A DNA stretch of 9,127 nucleotides, taken from positions 1 to 9,127 of the forward strand of contig JAKCEW010000019.1 of the NCBI GenBank assembly GCA_023539445.1. The letters are read 5' to 3'. The position numbers were made by a program, and so were the translations under genes. The notes under the pieces were generated by a model. It made no database searches. It was not told where the DNA came from and saw only the letters and a program-made list of their open reading frames with translations. This stretch comes from Candidatus Terraquivivens yellowstonensis. GTDB taxonomy: Archaea; Thermoproteota; Nitrososphaeria_A; Caldarchaeales; Wolframiiraptoraceae. Of the stretch, positions 1 through 6,628 are shown in pieces. Within the stretch, counting starts at the first letter, position 1; every line of letters begins with the position of its first letter.

Positions 1-1
1 G

Positions 2-589
2 CTAATAATTAACGACATATTAGAGCTCTTCGGAGCGCCGCACATAAAGTATAGAGGCGTCATACCATTCGTGGTAGCTGCAGGAATTTACTTACTAACT
101 ACCAATCCGAGGAATATACTTTCGGGGGTTGATTGGGGAACTATAGTATTTTTCATAACAATGTTCATAACCATGGAGGGCATATGGAGTAGCGGCGTGT
201 TGCAGCCACTGCTCAGCTTACTGCTGCCTACAAAGGAATACGGTATAGGTAGCATATTGAGGATAACGTTAACATCACTACTCCTAAGTCAATTACTGAG
301 TAACGTACCCTTTGTGAAACTCTTCATAAGTTATATGAATAATTTGGGTTATACGGGCAGTAACACAGTTGAATGGTTAACGCTAGCCATGTCATCAACA
401 ATAGCTGGAAATCTAACAATACTGGGAGCGGCATCAAATGTAATAATACTTGAAGTTCTGGAAACAAGAATGAAGTCAACGATAACATTTGTAGAGTTCC
501 TAAAGATAGGATCCATAATAACGGTACTCAACATATCTGTGTACCTGATATTTGGTTTATGCAGTTATAGTGGGTTTTTGCCGTTGTAG
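2..589 (+). CDS. ArsB/NhaD-type ion transporter, C-terminal part (5' truncated)
   Basis: Integral membrane transporter of the ion transporter superfamily (ArsB/NhaD/CitM/SLC13-like), here only the last 195 residues. The reading frame is open to the window edge, so the real start lies outside; the GTG at 71 is internal. Visible are several hydrophobic helices (roughly residues 19-32, 45-60, 85-105, 120-135, 150-165 and 172-190 of the fragment). Two stretches are typical of the family: a 'NPR...VDWGTIVFF' segment at about 35-51 and 'AGNLTILGAASNVIILE' at about 135-151, the latter matching the Gly-Asn-rich unwound-helix motif that binds the ion or substrate in the second repeat. Members export arsenite, exchange Na+/H+, or import dicarboxylates or citrate; the fragment does not tell which. 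It converges on the next gene with a 33-base gap. The family is fairly sure, the substrate unknown. Confidence 0.8.
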   Translation, partial: LIINDILELFGAPHIKYRGVIPFVVAAGIYLLTTNPRNILSGVDWGTIVFFITMFITMEGIWSSGVLQPLLSLLLPTKEYGIGSILRITLTSLLLSQLLSNVPFVKLFISYMNNLGYTGSNTVEWLTLAMSSTIAGNLTILGAASNVIILEVLETRMKSTITFVEFLKIGSIITVLNISVYLIFGLCSYSGFLPL

Positions 590-622
590 CCAAGCTAACA
601 AATTTTCTTAGTTTTTGAAAAA
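590..622. terminator. AT-rich convergent gap with possible T-tract terminators
   Basis: A short gap between the convergent transporter and isomerase-family genes. It holds T-runs on the + strand (602-606 ATTTT; 612-617 GTTTTT) and an A-run at 619-623 that reads as T-rich on the - strand. Archaeal transcription commonly stops at such U-tracts without a hairpin. I see no convincing stem-loop. The role is inferred from position and composition only. Confidence 0.3.
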
Positions 623-1984
623 TCAACCCTCCAGCGTCAACGTGAAACCCATAAACCTCGATAGGTCCTCCAGAGCTGCAAGATGGTTTCCGTATGCTAG
701 GACTCTGTGGAGTCCTCCCTTATATCCATAAAGGTACCTACGGGCGTCAGGCACGGATACTTTGACCTTCGTCCTGCAGCCGCGGTCTATATCGACATTC
801 CCTAAGACCCTGCCTACGGAAACGACCATCTCATTCAAACCCTCGATAAATTTTGCTACGGTGACCTCCGCGCCTTCATGCATGAATACTTGAAGCCCAA
901 CACCATCACCGCTGTCTGCATGGTTCCTAATAACATATCGAGCTGCTTGCCCATCCATCTTTGTGGGCGCCGTACAGTGACAGTGAATTACAACATTCTC
1001 AGCAGTATCAACAACTGGGTCCGATATGAAAGAAGGCCTGTCAGCAAGGTATCTGAAGATCAACATCGTCAGGGCTGAGTGAACGTCCGCCTCACAGGCC
1101 GCTACAAAGCCTTCATCATTCAGTAGAGATAAAGCCAAACATGGTGTCGTTGGCATCTCGACCTTACCGTACTCGAGCCAGCCGAGGCAATCTATAGCAA
1201 GCGCGTTCGCATCATGCCTATCTAGGAGTTTCCTTAGGGCCATGTAAATCGCCGCGGCCTTGACGATTTCGCTCTTTTGGGGTTCCCTGACTTCAATAGC
1301 CTTCTCCATAAACTCTTTGGCAAGCCTCTCCGCGGCACCCATATCAACTTCGTCGTAAAGTGCCTTAACTTCAGAATAATCAACGTACTCCAAGCTTACA
1401 CCAAGCTTTTGCTTCACTAAATTCACGTATTGTGGGCTAAGGTACTTTGCCGGGTTAGCTTCCCTCCTAGTTATGATGAGAATCTTAGACGAGCTTAGCA
1501 TTTTGACCGTGTAAACGACCCTTAGAGCTCTAGCTATCTCATTCACATCATTCGAGGAGATCATCAAAAATCTTCTGCCTGCCTTCTTCAAGTCCTCCAC
1601 AAGCGGCAAGCCCGAAATGTCACCGCCGTAAAGGTCTATCACATAGACCGTAGGTATACCGTACCCACCATACTTGTGTATGTAGTCGTATCCTAGGTCG
1701 GCTATCCTTTTAGAGGCCAAGTAAGTAAAGCGCGTACTCTCAGACGTTATTAGATATACGAATATTGCATCAACATCATCGCCGATTTCTCTCTCCAACC
1801 TGTTAACCTCATCCATATTCGAGACTGTGCGGTTCACGAACTCCACCGGTATCTGGAGTTTTAGCCCATTCAGCCTACCAATCCACTCCTTTACCCTTGC
1901 ATCATAATCGTAGAACGGTGAAGGCCAACCCCTTCGGGCCTTGCTGCCAAGAAAAACGTTCAAAATTTTTAAGCCCTTACCCAT
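623..1984 (-). CDS. L-fucose/L-arabinose isomerase-family protein
   Basis: A 453-residue cytoplasmic protein resembling the L-fucose isomerase-related family (COG2407-like), which interconverts aldose and ketose sugars using a divalent metal, usually Mn2+. The N-terminal ~170 residues look like the alternating strand/helix substrate-binding domain. The C-terminal half carries the likely catalytic region: 'ACEADVHSALTM' with E298 and D300, 'HCHCTAP' with H334 and H336, and 'HRVLAYGNH' near the end with H426 and H434. These are placed like the Glu, Asp and His metal ligands of FucI/AraA, an assignment made by eye. The length is shorter than E. coli FucI (about 590) but normal for archaeal relatives. 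The ATG at 1984 has no ribosome binding site, but a TATA-like box is centred 26 bases upstream, so the message is probably leaderless. No sugar kinase or aldolase is adjacent, so the substrate is unknown; a non-catalytic or other-isomerase role is possible. Confidence 0.72.
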   Translation of the reverse strand: MGKGLKILNVFLGSKARRGWPSPFYDYDARVKEWIGRLNGLKLQIPVEFVNRTVSNMDEVNRLEREIGDDVDAIFVYLITSESTRFTYLASKRIADLGYDYIHKYGGYGIPTVYVIDLYGGDISGLPLVEDLKKAGRRFLMISSNDVNEIARALRVVYTVKMLSSSKILIITRREANPAKYLSPQYVNLVKQKLGVSLEYVDYSEVKALYDEVDMGAAERLAKEFMEKAIEVREPQKSEIVKAAAIYMALRKLLDRHDANALAIDCLGWLEYGKVEMPTTPCLALSLLNDEGFVAACEADVHSALTMLIFRYLADRPSFISDPVVDTAENVVIHCHCTAPTKMDGQAARYVIRNHADSGDGVGLQVFMHEGAEVTVAKFIEGLNEMVVSVGRVLGNVDIDRGCRTKVKVSVPDARRYLYGYKGGLHRVLAYGNHLAALEDLSRFMGFTLTLEG

Positions 1985-2016
1985 AAAAAGATTTTATTCC
2001 GAATGTTTTAAAAACT
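1985..2016 (-). promoter_or_regulatory. Promoter of the isomerase-family gene (leaderless)
   Basis: On the - strand the sequence GTTTTTAAAAC (2006-2015) is a TATA-like box centred 26 bases before the ATG at 1984, the usual archaeal distance from TATA box to transcription start. That places the start at or within a base or two of the ATG. The core TTTTAAAA is its own reverse complement, so it could also serve the + strand gene that begins nearby. Confidence 0.5.
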
Positions 2017-2027
2017 TTATCGGAAAA

Positions 2028-2438
2028 TTGAACGTCCCAAAAATTGTGAAAAGCCTTATTTTAGCAATCGCAAAAACAGTCTTCTTCGTCTATGGCTTTA
2101 TTTGGACCCTTAAACGGCGCCCGGTTGAGTCGATGAATGACGTCTACAAATTATTTTATTTGGACTTTCTCAGGCTGCATGAGAATGATGTAGAGGTTGT
2201 GAGGCTTGAAGATGATGTGCTCGTTACGCGTTGCAAAAACCCATGCCCAATCCTCAGACTATCCCTTTCGCTTAACGTCGATACGAAAACATCTTGCAAG
2301 ATTGTGTCGGAGCCTGTTTGTAAATACGTATTGCACAAGCTCAATCCAAATCTTGTGTTCAAAAGAAATTATGAACATATAAGGCCCTATAGCGAGAGTT
2401 GTGAGGAAACGATATATTGGAAAGGTCGAGTCCGTTAA
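2028..2438 (+). CDS. Small Cys-rich protein, possible ATC hydrolase/V4R-like domain
   Basis: I do not recognise this gene firmly. From the TTG at 2028 it encodes 136 residues: a basic and hydrophobic helix region (about residues 5-30), then an alpha/beta part with five cysteines spread as C-x3-C in 'RCKNPCPIL', a third in 'TSCKIV', a fourth in 'PVCKYV' and a last in '[10 protein letters not shown]'. The pattern of NPCP early and a Cys followed by an acidic/aromatic tail late recalls the L-2-amino-thiazoline-4-carboxylic acid hydrolase-like or V4R-like small-ligand domain; this is a weak resemblance from memory. The frame stays open up to TTG 1941, but that start would lie inside the divergent isomerase gene. 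ATG 2133 is another candidate (101 residues). No clear ribosome binding site decides between them. The stop overlaps the stop of the convergent glutamine synthetase by four bases. Internal Cys and NPCP conservation makes it likely to be a real gene. Confidence 0.55.
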   Translation: MNVPKIVKSLILAIAKTVFFVYGFIWTLKRRPVESMNDVYKLFYLDFLRLHENDVEVVRLEDDVLVTRCKNPCPILRLSLSLNVDTKTSCKIVSEPVCKYVLHKLNPNLVFKRNYEHIRPYSESCEETIYWKGRVR

Positions 2439-3901
2439 ACATCAAAGTAAAGGTAGAACTCGTAGGGATGCGGCCTCAGGGAGACCTCCAAGTGTTGCCT
2501 CCTTGCCATATCTATCAGAACATCTATGAGGGAGTCATCGAAGACAGGTTTTAAGAATTCATTGTCACTCTCTAGACATTCCATTGCTTCCATCAAACTT
2601 CCTGGTAGTTGCTTTATACCTAATAACGCCCTTTTCTCTGGTGGCATCCTGTATATGTCCTCATCCACCGGGTCACCGCAATCTATCTTCTTCTTTATGC
2701 CGTCCAAACCCGCCATCAATATTGCAGCAAAGCACAAGTAGGGGTTGCAAGATGGGTCGGGCGTCCTGAACTCTATCCTCTTCTTTGATGCATTCGACTT
2801 ACCCACATGGTACACCGGTATCCTAATGTTTGCAGACCTGTTAGCCCTACTCCATGCTATGAAGACTGGTGCCTCATAACCCGGGACGAGTCTCCTGTAG
2901 GAGTTTGTGGTTGGTGCGACTATTGCTGCTAAAGCCCTGCTGTGTTCTAACAGACCGCCGCAGAAGTATCTACCAATTTGGCTCAGCTCCGCGTATGCAT
3001 CATCTGGGTCGTAGAATGCATTCTGTCCGTCCTTCCATAAGCTACAGTGTACATGCATTCCAGACGCGTTATCCATGAAAATTGGCTTTGGCATCATCGT
3101 AGCCACGAGTCCCATTTGGTGTGCGACGTTCTTAACGACGTACTTGAGCGTCACGGACTTGTCTGCCATCCTCGTCAGCGTATCGTATTTCATATCTATC
3201 TCGCACTGGCCTGCTGTCGCGACCTCGTGATGGTGAGCCTCAACCTCTATTCCAAAGTAATCGGTAAGTATCCTTGCACACTCATTCCTGAAATCCATGA
3301 GAGTGTCTTGTGGTGGGGTTGGATAGTAGCCCTCCTTGAACCTTATCGGATATCCCGTACCTATGGACCACGGAGCCTCCTTCGATTCTATGCTGTAGCT
3401 CTGGCCCCTCGACGGTATCTGGACATCCCAGCTAACCTTGTCAAAGACGAAGAACTCTATCTCGGGTCCCCAGAAGGATGTGTCAAAACCCATTTTCCTA
3501 AGCTCCTCCTCGGCTCTTTGAGCCACAGCCCTTGGATCCCTCTCGAATCTTCCTTTCCCAAGACCCCAGTAAACGTCGCACAGCATTCTTGCAGTCTTTA
3601 AAGAGTTCGCCGACCAAGGAATTATGGCGAAAGTTGACGGGTCGGGTTTGAGAACCATATCAGACTCCTGTATCTCGACGAAGCCCCTTATCGAGGAGCC
3701 GTCGAGCTTAGGAACACCGACCTCAAACGTCTGCTCGTCAAGGTACTCTGCAGTGATGGTAACGTGCTGGAGTTTCCCAGGAACGTCTGTGAATTGAAGG
3801 TCTATGAACCTTATGTTTTCTTTCCCTAAAAGCTCCATGATCTTCTCGACCTGAAGCGCACTTCCCTCCTCTCTTTCCACGGAGCGCCCGAGTGTTTTCA
3901 T
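2435..3901 (-). CDS. glnA: Type I glutamine synthetase
   Basis: Cytoplasmic ATP-dependent ligase making glutamine from glutamate and ammonia, the main entry of ammonium into biomass; type I enzymes form dodecamers. The 488 residues are full length. The N-terminal beta-grasp domain (about 28-120) includes '[10 protein letters not shown]' at 65-74. The catalytic domain follows with 'GPEIEFF' (145-151, metal ligands), '[13 protein letters not shown]' (220-232, essentially identical to the bacterial motif), 'GMHVH' (281-285, ATP/metal His), '[17 protein letters not shown]' (330-346, including the Glu flap) and 'NRSANIRIP' (354-362). The C-terminal '[13 protein letters not shown]' is the usual end. 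Y417 in '[11 protein letters not shown]' lies where bacterial GSI-beta enzymes carry the adenylylated Tyr of NLYDLP. ATG 3901 is supported by a GGGTGA ribosome binding site four bases upstream and a strong TATA box. No GlnK or ammonium transporter lies next to it. Confidence 0.97.
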   Translation of the reverse strand: MKTLGRSVEREEGSALQVEKIMELLGKENIRFIDLQFTDVPGKLQHVTITAEYLDEQTFEVGVPKLDGSSIRGFVEIQESDMVLKPDPSTFAIIPWSANSLKTARMLCDVYWGLGKGRFERDPRAVAQRAEEELRKMGFDTSFWGPEIEFFVFDKVSWDVQIPSRGQSYSIESKEAPWSIGTGYPIRFKEGYYPTPPQDTLMDFRNECARILTDYFGIEVEAHHHEVATAGQCEIDMKYDTLTRMADKSVTLKYVVKNVAHQMGLVATMMPKPIFMDNASGMHVHCSLWKDGQNAFYDPDDAYAELSQIGRYFCGGLLEHSRALAAIVAPTTNSYRRLVPGYEAPVFIAWSRANRSANIRIPVYHVGKSNASKKRIEFRTPDPSCNPYLCFAAILMAGLDGIKKKIDCGDPVDEDIYRMPPEKRALLGIKQLPGSLMEAMECLESDNEFLKPVFDDSLIDVLIDMARRQHLEVSLRPHPYEFYLYFDV

Positions 3902-3956
3902 GTTTTCACCCGTACGCTTTAATGCCTTATTTTTGAACGAGTGTTATATTTAAACC
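3902..3956 (-). promoter_or_regulatory. glnA promoter and ribosome binding site
   Basis: On the - strand a TATA box TTTAAATATA (3945-3954), preceded by an AAAGG stretch that could act as the BRE, predicts a transcription start near 3923 and a leader of about 22 bases. The leader contains GGGTGA (3906-3911), complementary to the 16S rRNA 3' end, four bases before the ATG. This is the clearest promoter in the window and fixes the glnA start. Confidence 0.65.
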
Positions 3957-4214
3957 TTTTTTCTGCACGTTTGTATTAATTTTATAAGATAAATGAACAT
4001 TTGTTTAGTCGCCGTTTGGGTTAAAAAGTTATCGATCACCTTAAATTTTTTGGTTCGTAAACCTCTTCTTTACCGAGTTTTGCTTCTCATGAACTTATGG
4101 CCAATAACCAGACAATCTTCTTCCTGTTCTCACAGCAGACGTTTAAGGCGAGATGATAAGGTGCACATCTATGTTGAGTGATTCAAGATACTTACGAAAA
4201 CATTTTTGAACGGG
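3957..4214. other. Intergenic region between divergent glnA and the KaiC-like operon
   Basis: About 310 bases separate glnA from the next gene, longer than other gaps here. The first part belongs to the glnA promoter. The rest is AT-rich with several TATA-like stretches on the + strand (GGTTAAAAAGTT at about 4019-4030, CGTTTAAGG at 4140-4148, ACATTTTTGA at 4200-4209), none at a convincing distance from the start. A 62-codon open frame (3993-4181) has no recognisable protein character and no ribosome binding site. I find no tRNA, no C/D-box pair, and no long inverted or tandem repeat by eye. A small RNA or long leader cannot be excluded. Confidence 0.4.
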
Positions 4215-4976
4215 ATGAGCGTCATAAGATATGAAATGATAGAGAGGGTTGTAACAGGCATAGCGGGATTGGATGAAATACTTAACGGAGGCATTCCCAA
4301 AAGAAATGTCGTTCTGCTTTCCGGAGGGCCTGGAACGGGGAAATCAATACTCGCTCAGCAATATCTCTATAATGGATTACTTCGCGGGGAGCCGGGGGTG
4401 CTGGTGGTCTTAGAAGAGCACCCAGTCCAAGTGAGGATATCCATGTCCCAGTTTGGATGGGATGTGAGGTCATACGAGGAGAAGAACGTATTCGCAATAG
4501 TTGATGCATTCACCGCAGGAATAGGTGAGGCAGCGAAAAGGGAGAAGTATGTTGTAAGGGACCCTGGAGACTTTCAATTATTGTTAGATGTCCTAAGAGA
4601 TGCCATAAATGATGTGAATGCTGAAAGGGCCGTAGTAGATTCTGTCTCGACGTTATACATAACTAAGCCCGCCATGGCTAGAGGTATGATTTTACAGTTA
4701 AAGAAGGTCTTGTCTGGAATGGGTTGCACCTCAATGCTGATCTCTCAAGTAAGCGTGACCGAGAGAGGATTTGGTGGTCCAGGTGTAGAGCATGCTGCTG
4801 ACGGGATCATCAGACTTGACTTAGATGAGGTTGATGGGGAATTGAAGCGTAGTATAATTGTCTGGAAAATGCGCGGCACGTCCCATTCCATGAGACGCCA
4901 TCCATTCATTATAACCAACAAGGGAATAGAGATAAAAGCAACTGAGACGATAAAGATTGGTGAGAGGCATGAGTGA
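4215..4976 (+). CDS. Single-domain KaiC-like RecA-superfamily ATPase
   Basis: Cytoplasmic P-loop ATPase of the RecA/KaiC/RadA superfamily with one KaiC domain (253 residues). It opens with the usual family start '[17 protein letters not shown]' (about 12-28), followed by Walker A GGPGTGKS (37-44), the tandem catalytic Glu pair in 'LEEHP' (E67/E68), Walker B 'RAVVDS' (138-143), a 'LISQVS' strand and the C-terminal 'WKMRGTSHS' (217-225), which is diagnostic of KaiC-like proteins. No second KaiC domain and no Lon-protease or RadA helix-hairpin-helix part is present. Archaeal relatives are thought to act as ATP-driven switches in signal transduction rather than in a clock; the partner is often a regulator. 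Here the next gene encodes an HTH protein and starts inside this one. The start is uncertain: ATG 4215 is chosen, TTG 4206 and ATG 4233 are equally possible, and none has a good ribosome binding site. Confidence 0.88.
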   Translation: MSVIRYEMIERVVTGIAGLDEILNGGIPKRNVVLLSGGPGTGKSILAQQYLYNGLLRGEPGVLVVLEEHPVQVRISMSQFGWDVRSYEEKNVFAIVDAFTAGIGEAAKREKYVVRDPGDFQLLLDVLRDAINDVNAERAVVDSVSTLYITKPAMARGMILQLKKVLSGMGCTSMLISQVSVTERGFGGPGVEHAADGIIRLDLDEVDGELKRSIIVWKMRGTSHSMRRHPFIITNKGIEIKATETIKIGERHE

Positions 4977-5451
4977 GGAGATTTCCCTCTCACCTTTGGG
5001 TAAGGAGCAGATACATAAGCTTGAGTCGGCTCTCCTAATAGGTACGATACTTAGAAGCGACGTACTGGAAGAACTAAAAGATCCCTCAGAAAGGTTGACA
5101 TGGGTTGACTCGCTGGCCGTAGCAGCGGCGGCCATTGCAAGAGAAAGGGCTAAGATGAGCGTATCACAGATAGCTGAGGACATAGGCAGGAGCGAGGCTA
5201 CAGTGAGGAATCACCTTACTGGCAAGACTAGGGCAGGCCAACTAATTCGTCAAACGTTAGAAAGATTCGCCAAAGAGGGTGTAAAGATAGAACTGCCATC
5301 GGTTTCGACTAAAGAGTTGGATGAGTTAAAGAAGCAGCTGGAAGATGAAAGAGAGAAGGTGAAGAAGCTGGAGGCATTGGTCAACGACGTGAAGAATTCG
5401 TTAAGCGCACTAGTGGAGAAAATGGAGAAGTACGCGAGCAGTCAAACGTAG
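4969..5451 (+). CDS. HTH protein with C-terminal coiled coil, partner of the KaiC-like ATPase
   Basis: A 160-residue cytoplasmic protein, probably a DNA-binding regulator. The N-terminal part (about 5-60) is helical and ends in an Ala-rich helix '[13 protein letters not shown]'. A helix-turn-helix follows at about 62-86: '[21 protein letters not shown]', with the typical '[13 protein letters not shown]' recognition layout. After '[14 protein letters not shown]' comes a strongly charged heptad-like stretch (about 113-153, many Lys/Glu with Leu/Val spacing) predicted to form a coiled coil for dimerisation or partner binding. ATG 4969 is backed by GGTGAG at 4959-4964 and overlaps the ATPase gene by eight bases, so translation is probably coupled and the two products likely work together. 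A TTG at 4957 is a weaker alternative. The target genes are unknown, and the protein could equally be an ATPase effector that does not bind DNA. Confidence 0.75.
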   Translation: MSEEISLSPLGKEQIHKLESALLIGTILRSDVLEELKDPSERLTWVDSLAVAAAAIARERAKMSVSQIAEDIGRSEATVRNHLTGKTRAGQLIRQTLERFAKEGVKIELPSVSTKELDELKKQLEDEREKVKKLEALVNDVKNSLSALVEKMEKYASSQT

Positions 5452-5469
5452 CGATGATGCAGGAACACA

Positions 5470-5486
5470 TACTCGTATTTTTTAAC
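5470..5486 (+). terminator. Possible T-tract terminator after the KaiC-like/HTH operon
   Basis: A run of six T (5478-5483) lies 27 bases after the stop codon and before the promoter of the next operon. There is no clear hairpin, which is normal for archaeal U-tract termination. Called from position and composition only. Confidence 0.35.
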
Positions 5487-5497
5487 CTTATGTAGCA

Positions 5498-5514
5498 TTA
5501 TAAGTCACTTATAA
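5498..5514. promoter_or_regulatory. Perfect 17-bp palindrome overlapping TATA-like boxes (candidate operator)
   Basis: TTATAAGT-C-ACTTATAA is an exact inverted repeat with 8-base arms and a single central C. The right arm continues as ACTTATAAG, a plausible TATA box centred near 5512. A further box in GTTTATAGC (5520-5527) could also be used. Either would start a transcript at about 5538-5550 with a short leader carrying GGGAGGG (5553-5559) before the ATG at 5563. A symmetric site over the TATA region is where archaeal repressors commonly bind, but the palindrome may simply reflect two facing TATA-like words. Confidence 0.5.
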
Positions 5515-5562
5515 GAATGTTTATAGCAAATCATTTTGAACTTTGGGCTTCAGGGAGGGATA

Positions 5563-6618
5563 ATGGCCAAGAAAGATTTACCACGGATTGGGAAGTTGAC
5601 GCCGGACATCTTTAACGAAGTAATATTCCCAAAGACTGGGGCTCCGAGCTACGAGTTGTTGGTTGGCCCAAAGCATGGTTTTGACGCGGCTGTTTTGAAA
5701 GTTGGGGACAAGGTAATGGTTGTCGCAGAGGACCCAACGTTCGGCGTCCCATCTTGGGGCTGGAGACAGTTTGGCTGGGGTGTTGTTCACATATGCGCAA
5801 GCGACGTGGCGGTTTTCGGAGTGAAGCCAAAATACATGACGATATGTCTACTACTGCCACTGAACACGCAACGGAGCGTTTTAGAAGAAATATGGAGTTC
5901 AATACACGAAGAGTGTGTCAAGCTTGGCATAACGATCGTTGGGGGGCACACTGGTGTTTATGGGGGAATATCCTATCCGTTAAACGGAGGCTGTACTGTT
6001 TGGGGATTTGCTGAAGATGGCAAGTACGTTACACCAGGAGGTGCTCAAGTTGGAGACAAGATTTTAATTACAAAAGGTGCAGCGGTCGAGGCAACCGCAA
6101 TTCTTGCGCTACAATATCCTAAAACACTCACGAGAGTTTTTGGTTCATCGCTCGTCAAGAAGGCGCAAGAGCTTTACTGGCAGATGTCAGTAGTTGAAGA
6201 TGCTCTAACCGCCTTTGATGCCGGGGGCGTTACGGCAATGCACGATGCAACAGAAGGAGGGGTCCTCGGTGGAATTTATGAAATCGCTGAAGCAAGTGAC
6301 GTTGGTGTCAGAGTATACTTAAACAGGATTAAGATTTCCGAAGAAGCTAAGAAGATATGCGGGTTTTTTGGGATAGATCCCTACAAATCCATTAGTGAAG
6401 GGACGCTAGTATTGACCGTGAGAGAAAATAGTGTAGAAAAAGTTATAGGTGCTTTGAAGAGCAAAGGCATAGATGCTATGGTTGTCGGCGAAGTGACAAG
6501 CAAAGAATGTGGTCGGAAAGTTATTTCGGATGATGGTAAGGAGTTCGAGTTGGAATTCCCAGAGGAGGATCCCTTCTGGAAAGTCTTCTTTGAAACGCTG
6601 GAAAAGCCTGACCTTTGA
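5563..6618 (+). CDS. HypE-like AIR-synthase-superfamily protein
   Basis: A 351-residue cytoplasmic protein of the PurM/ThiL/SelD/HypE ATP-binding superfamily, closest in feel to the archaeal HypE-like 'AIR synthase family protein' group. Visible motifs are 'GPKHGFDAAVL' (35-45, the GxDAA nucleotide/Mg site), 'CASDVAVFGVKP' (78-89, matching the N/ASDxxxxG motif), 'VGGHTGVYGG' (127-136, where ThiL has GGD and HypE has GDT), 'GAQVGDKILITKG' (160-172), 'HDATEGGVLGG' (227-237) and 'SISEGTL' (276-282). The true HypE C-terminal Cys needed for the thiocyanate/cyanide carrier is absent: the chain ends in KPDL. So classical hydrogenase maturation is unlikely. ATG 5563 is chosen for the GGGAGGG ribosome binding site three bases upstream; TTG 5536 is in frame but has no such site. 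It is co-transcribed with a ThiN enzyme ten bases downstream, which hints at a role in thiamine phosphate metabolism; this is inference. Confidence 0.82.
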   Translation: MAKKDLPRIGKLTPDIFNEVIFPKTGAPSYELLVGPKHGFDAAVLKVGDKVMVVAEDPTFGVPSWGWRQFGWGVVHICASDVAVFGVKPKYMTICLLLPLNTQRSVLEEIWSSIHEECVKLGITIVGGHTGVYGGISYPLNGGCTVWGFAEDGKYVTPGGAQVGDKILITKGAAVEATAILALQYPKTLTRVFGSSLVKKAQELYWQMSVVEDALTAFDAGGVTAMHDATEGGVLGGIYEIAEASDVGVRVYLNRIKISEEAKKICGFFGIDPYKSISEGTLVLTVRENSVEKVIGALKSKGIDAMVVGEVTSKECGRKVISDDGKEFELEFPEEDPFWKVFFETLEKPDL

Positions 6619-6628
6619 GGTGTTGCGA

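Noticed and set aside
3047-3601. 184-codon open frame on the + strand opposite glnA
   Set aside because: It lies entirely antisense to a strongly conserved glutamine synthetase; the product is rich in Cys, His, Arg and Leu as expected from a mirrored frame.
3993-4181. 62-codon open frame on the + strand between glnA and the KaiC-like gene
   Set aside because: No ribosome binding site, no recognisable domain, and a composition like translated AT-rich promoter DNA. Treated as non-coding.
5452-5465. GATGATG as a C/D-box small RNA start
   Set aside because: It does not match the full RUGAUGA box, and no CUGA D box follows at a suitable distance.
5452-5562. TPP riboswitch ahead of the HypE-like/ThiN operon
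   Set aside because: The conserved CUGAGA and ACCUGAU-type elements of the THI box are not present, and the predicted leader is too short.
5563-6618. Calling the gene hypE
   Set aside because: The C-terminal Cys motif of true HypE is missing and no other hydrogenase maturation gene is present in the window.
6509-6628. Longer start for the ThiN gene (40 extra residues)
   Set aside because: The extension overlaps the HypE-like coding region in another frame, while ATG 6629 has a strong GAGGTG site and gives the normal ThiN domain boundary.
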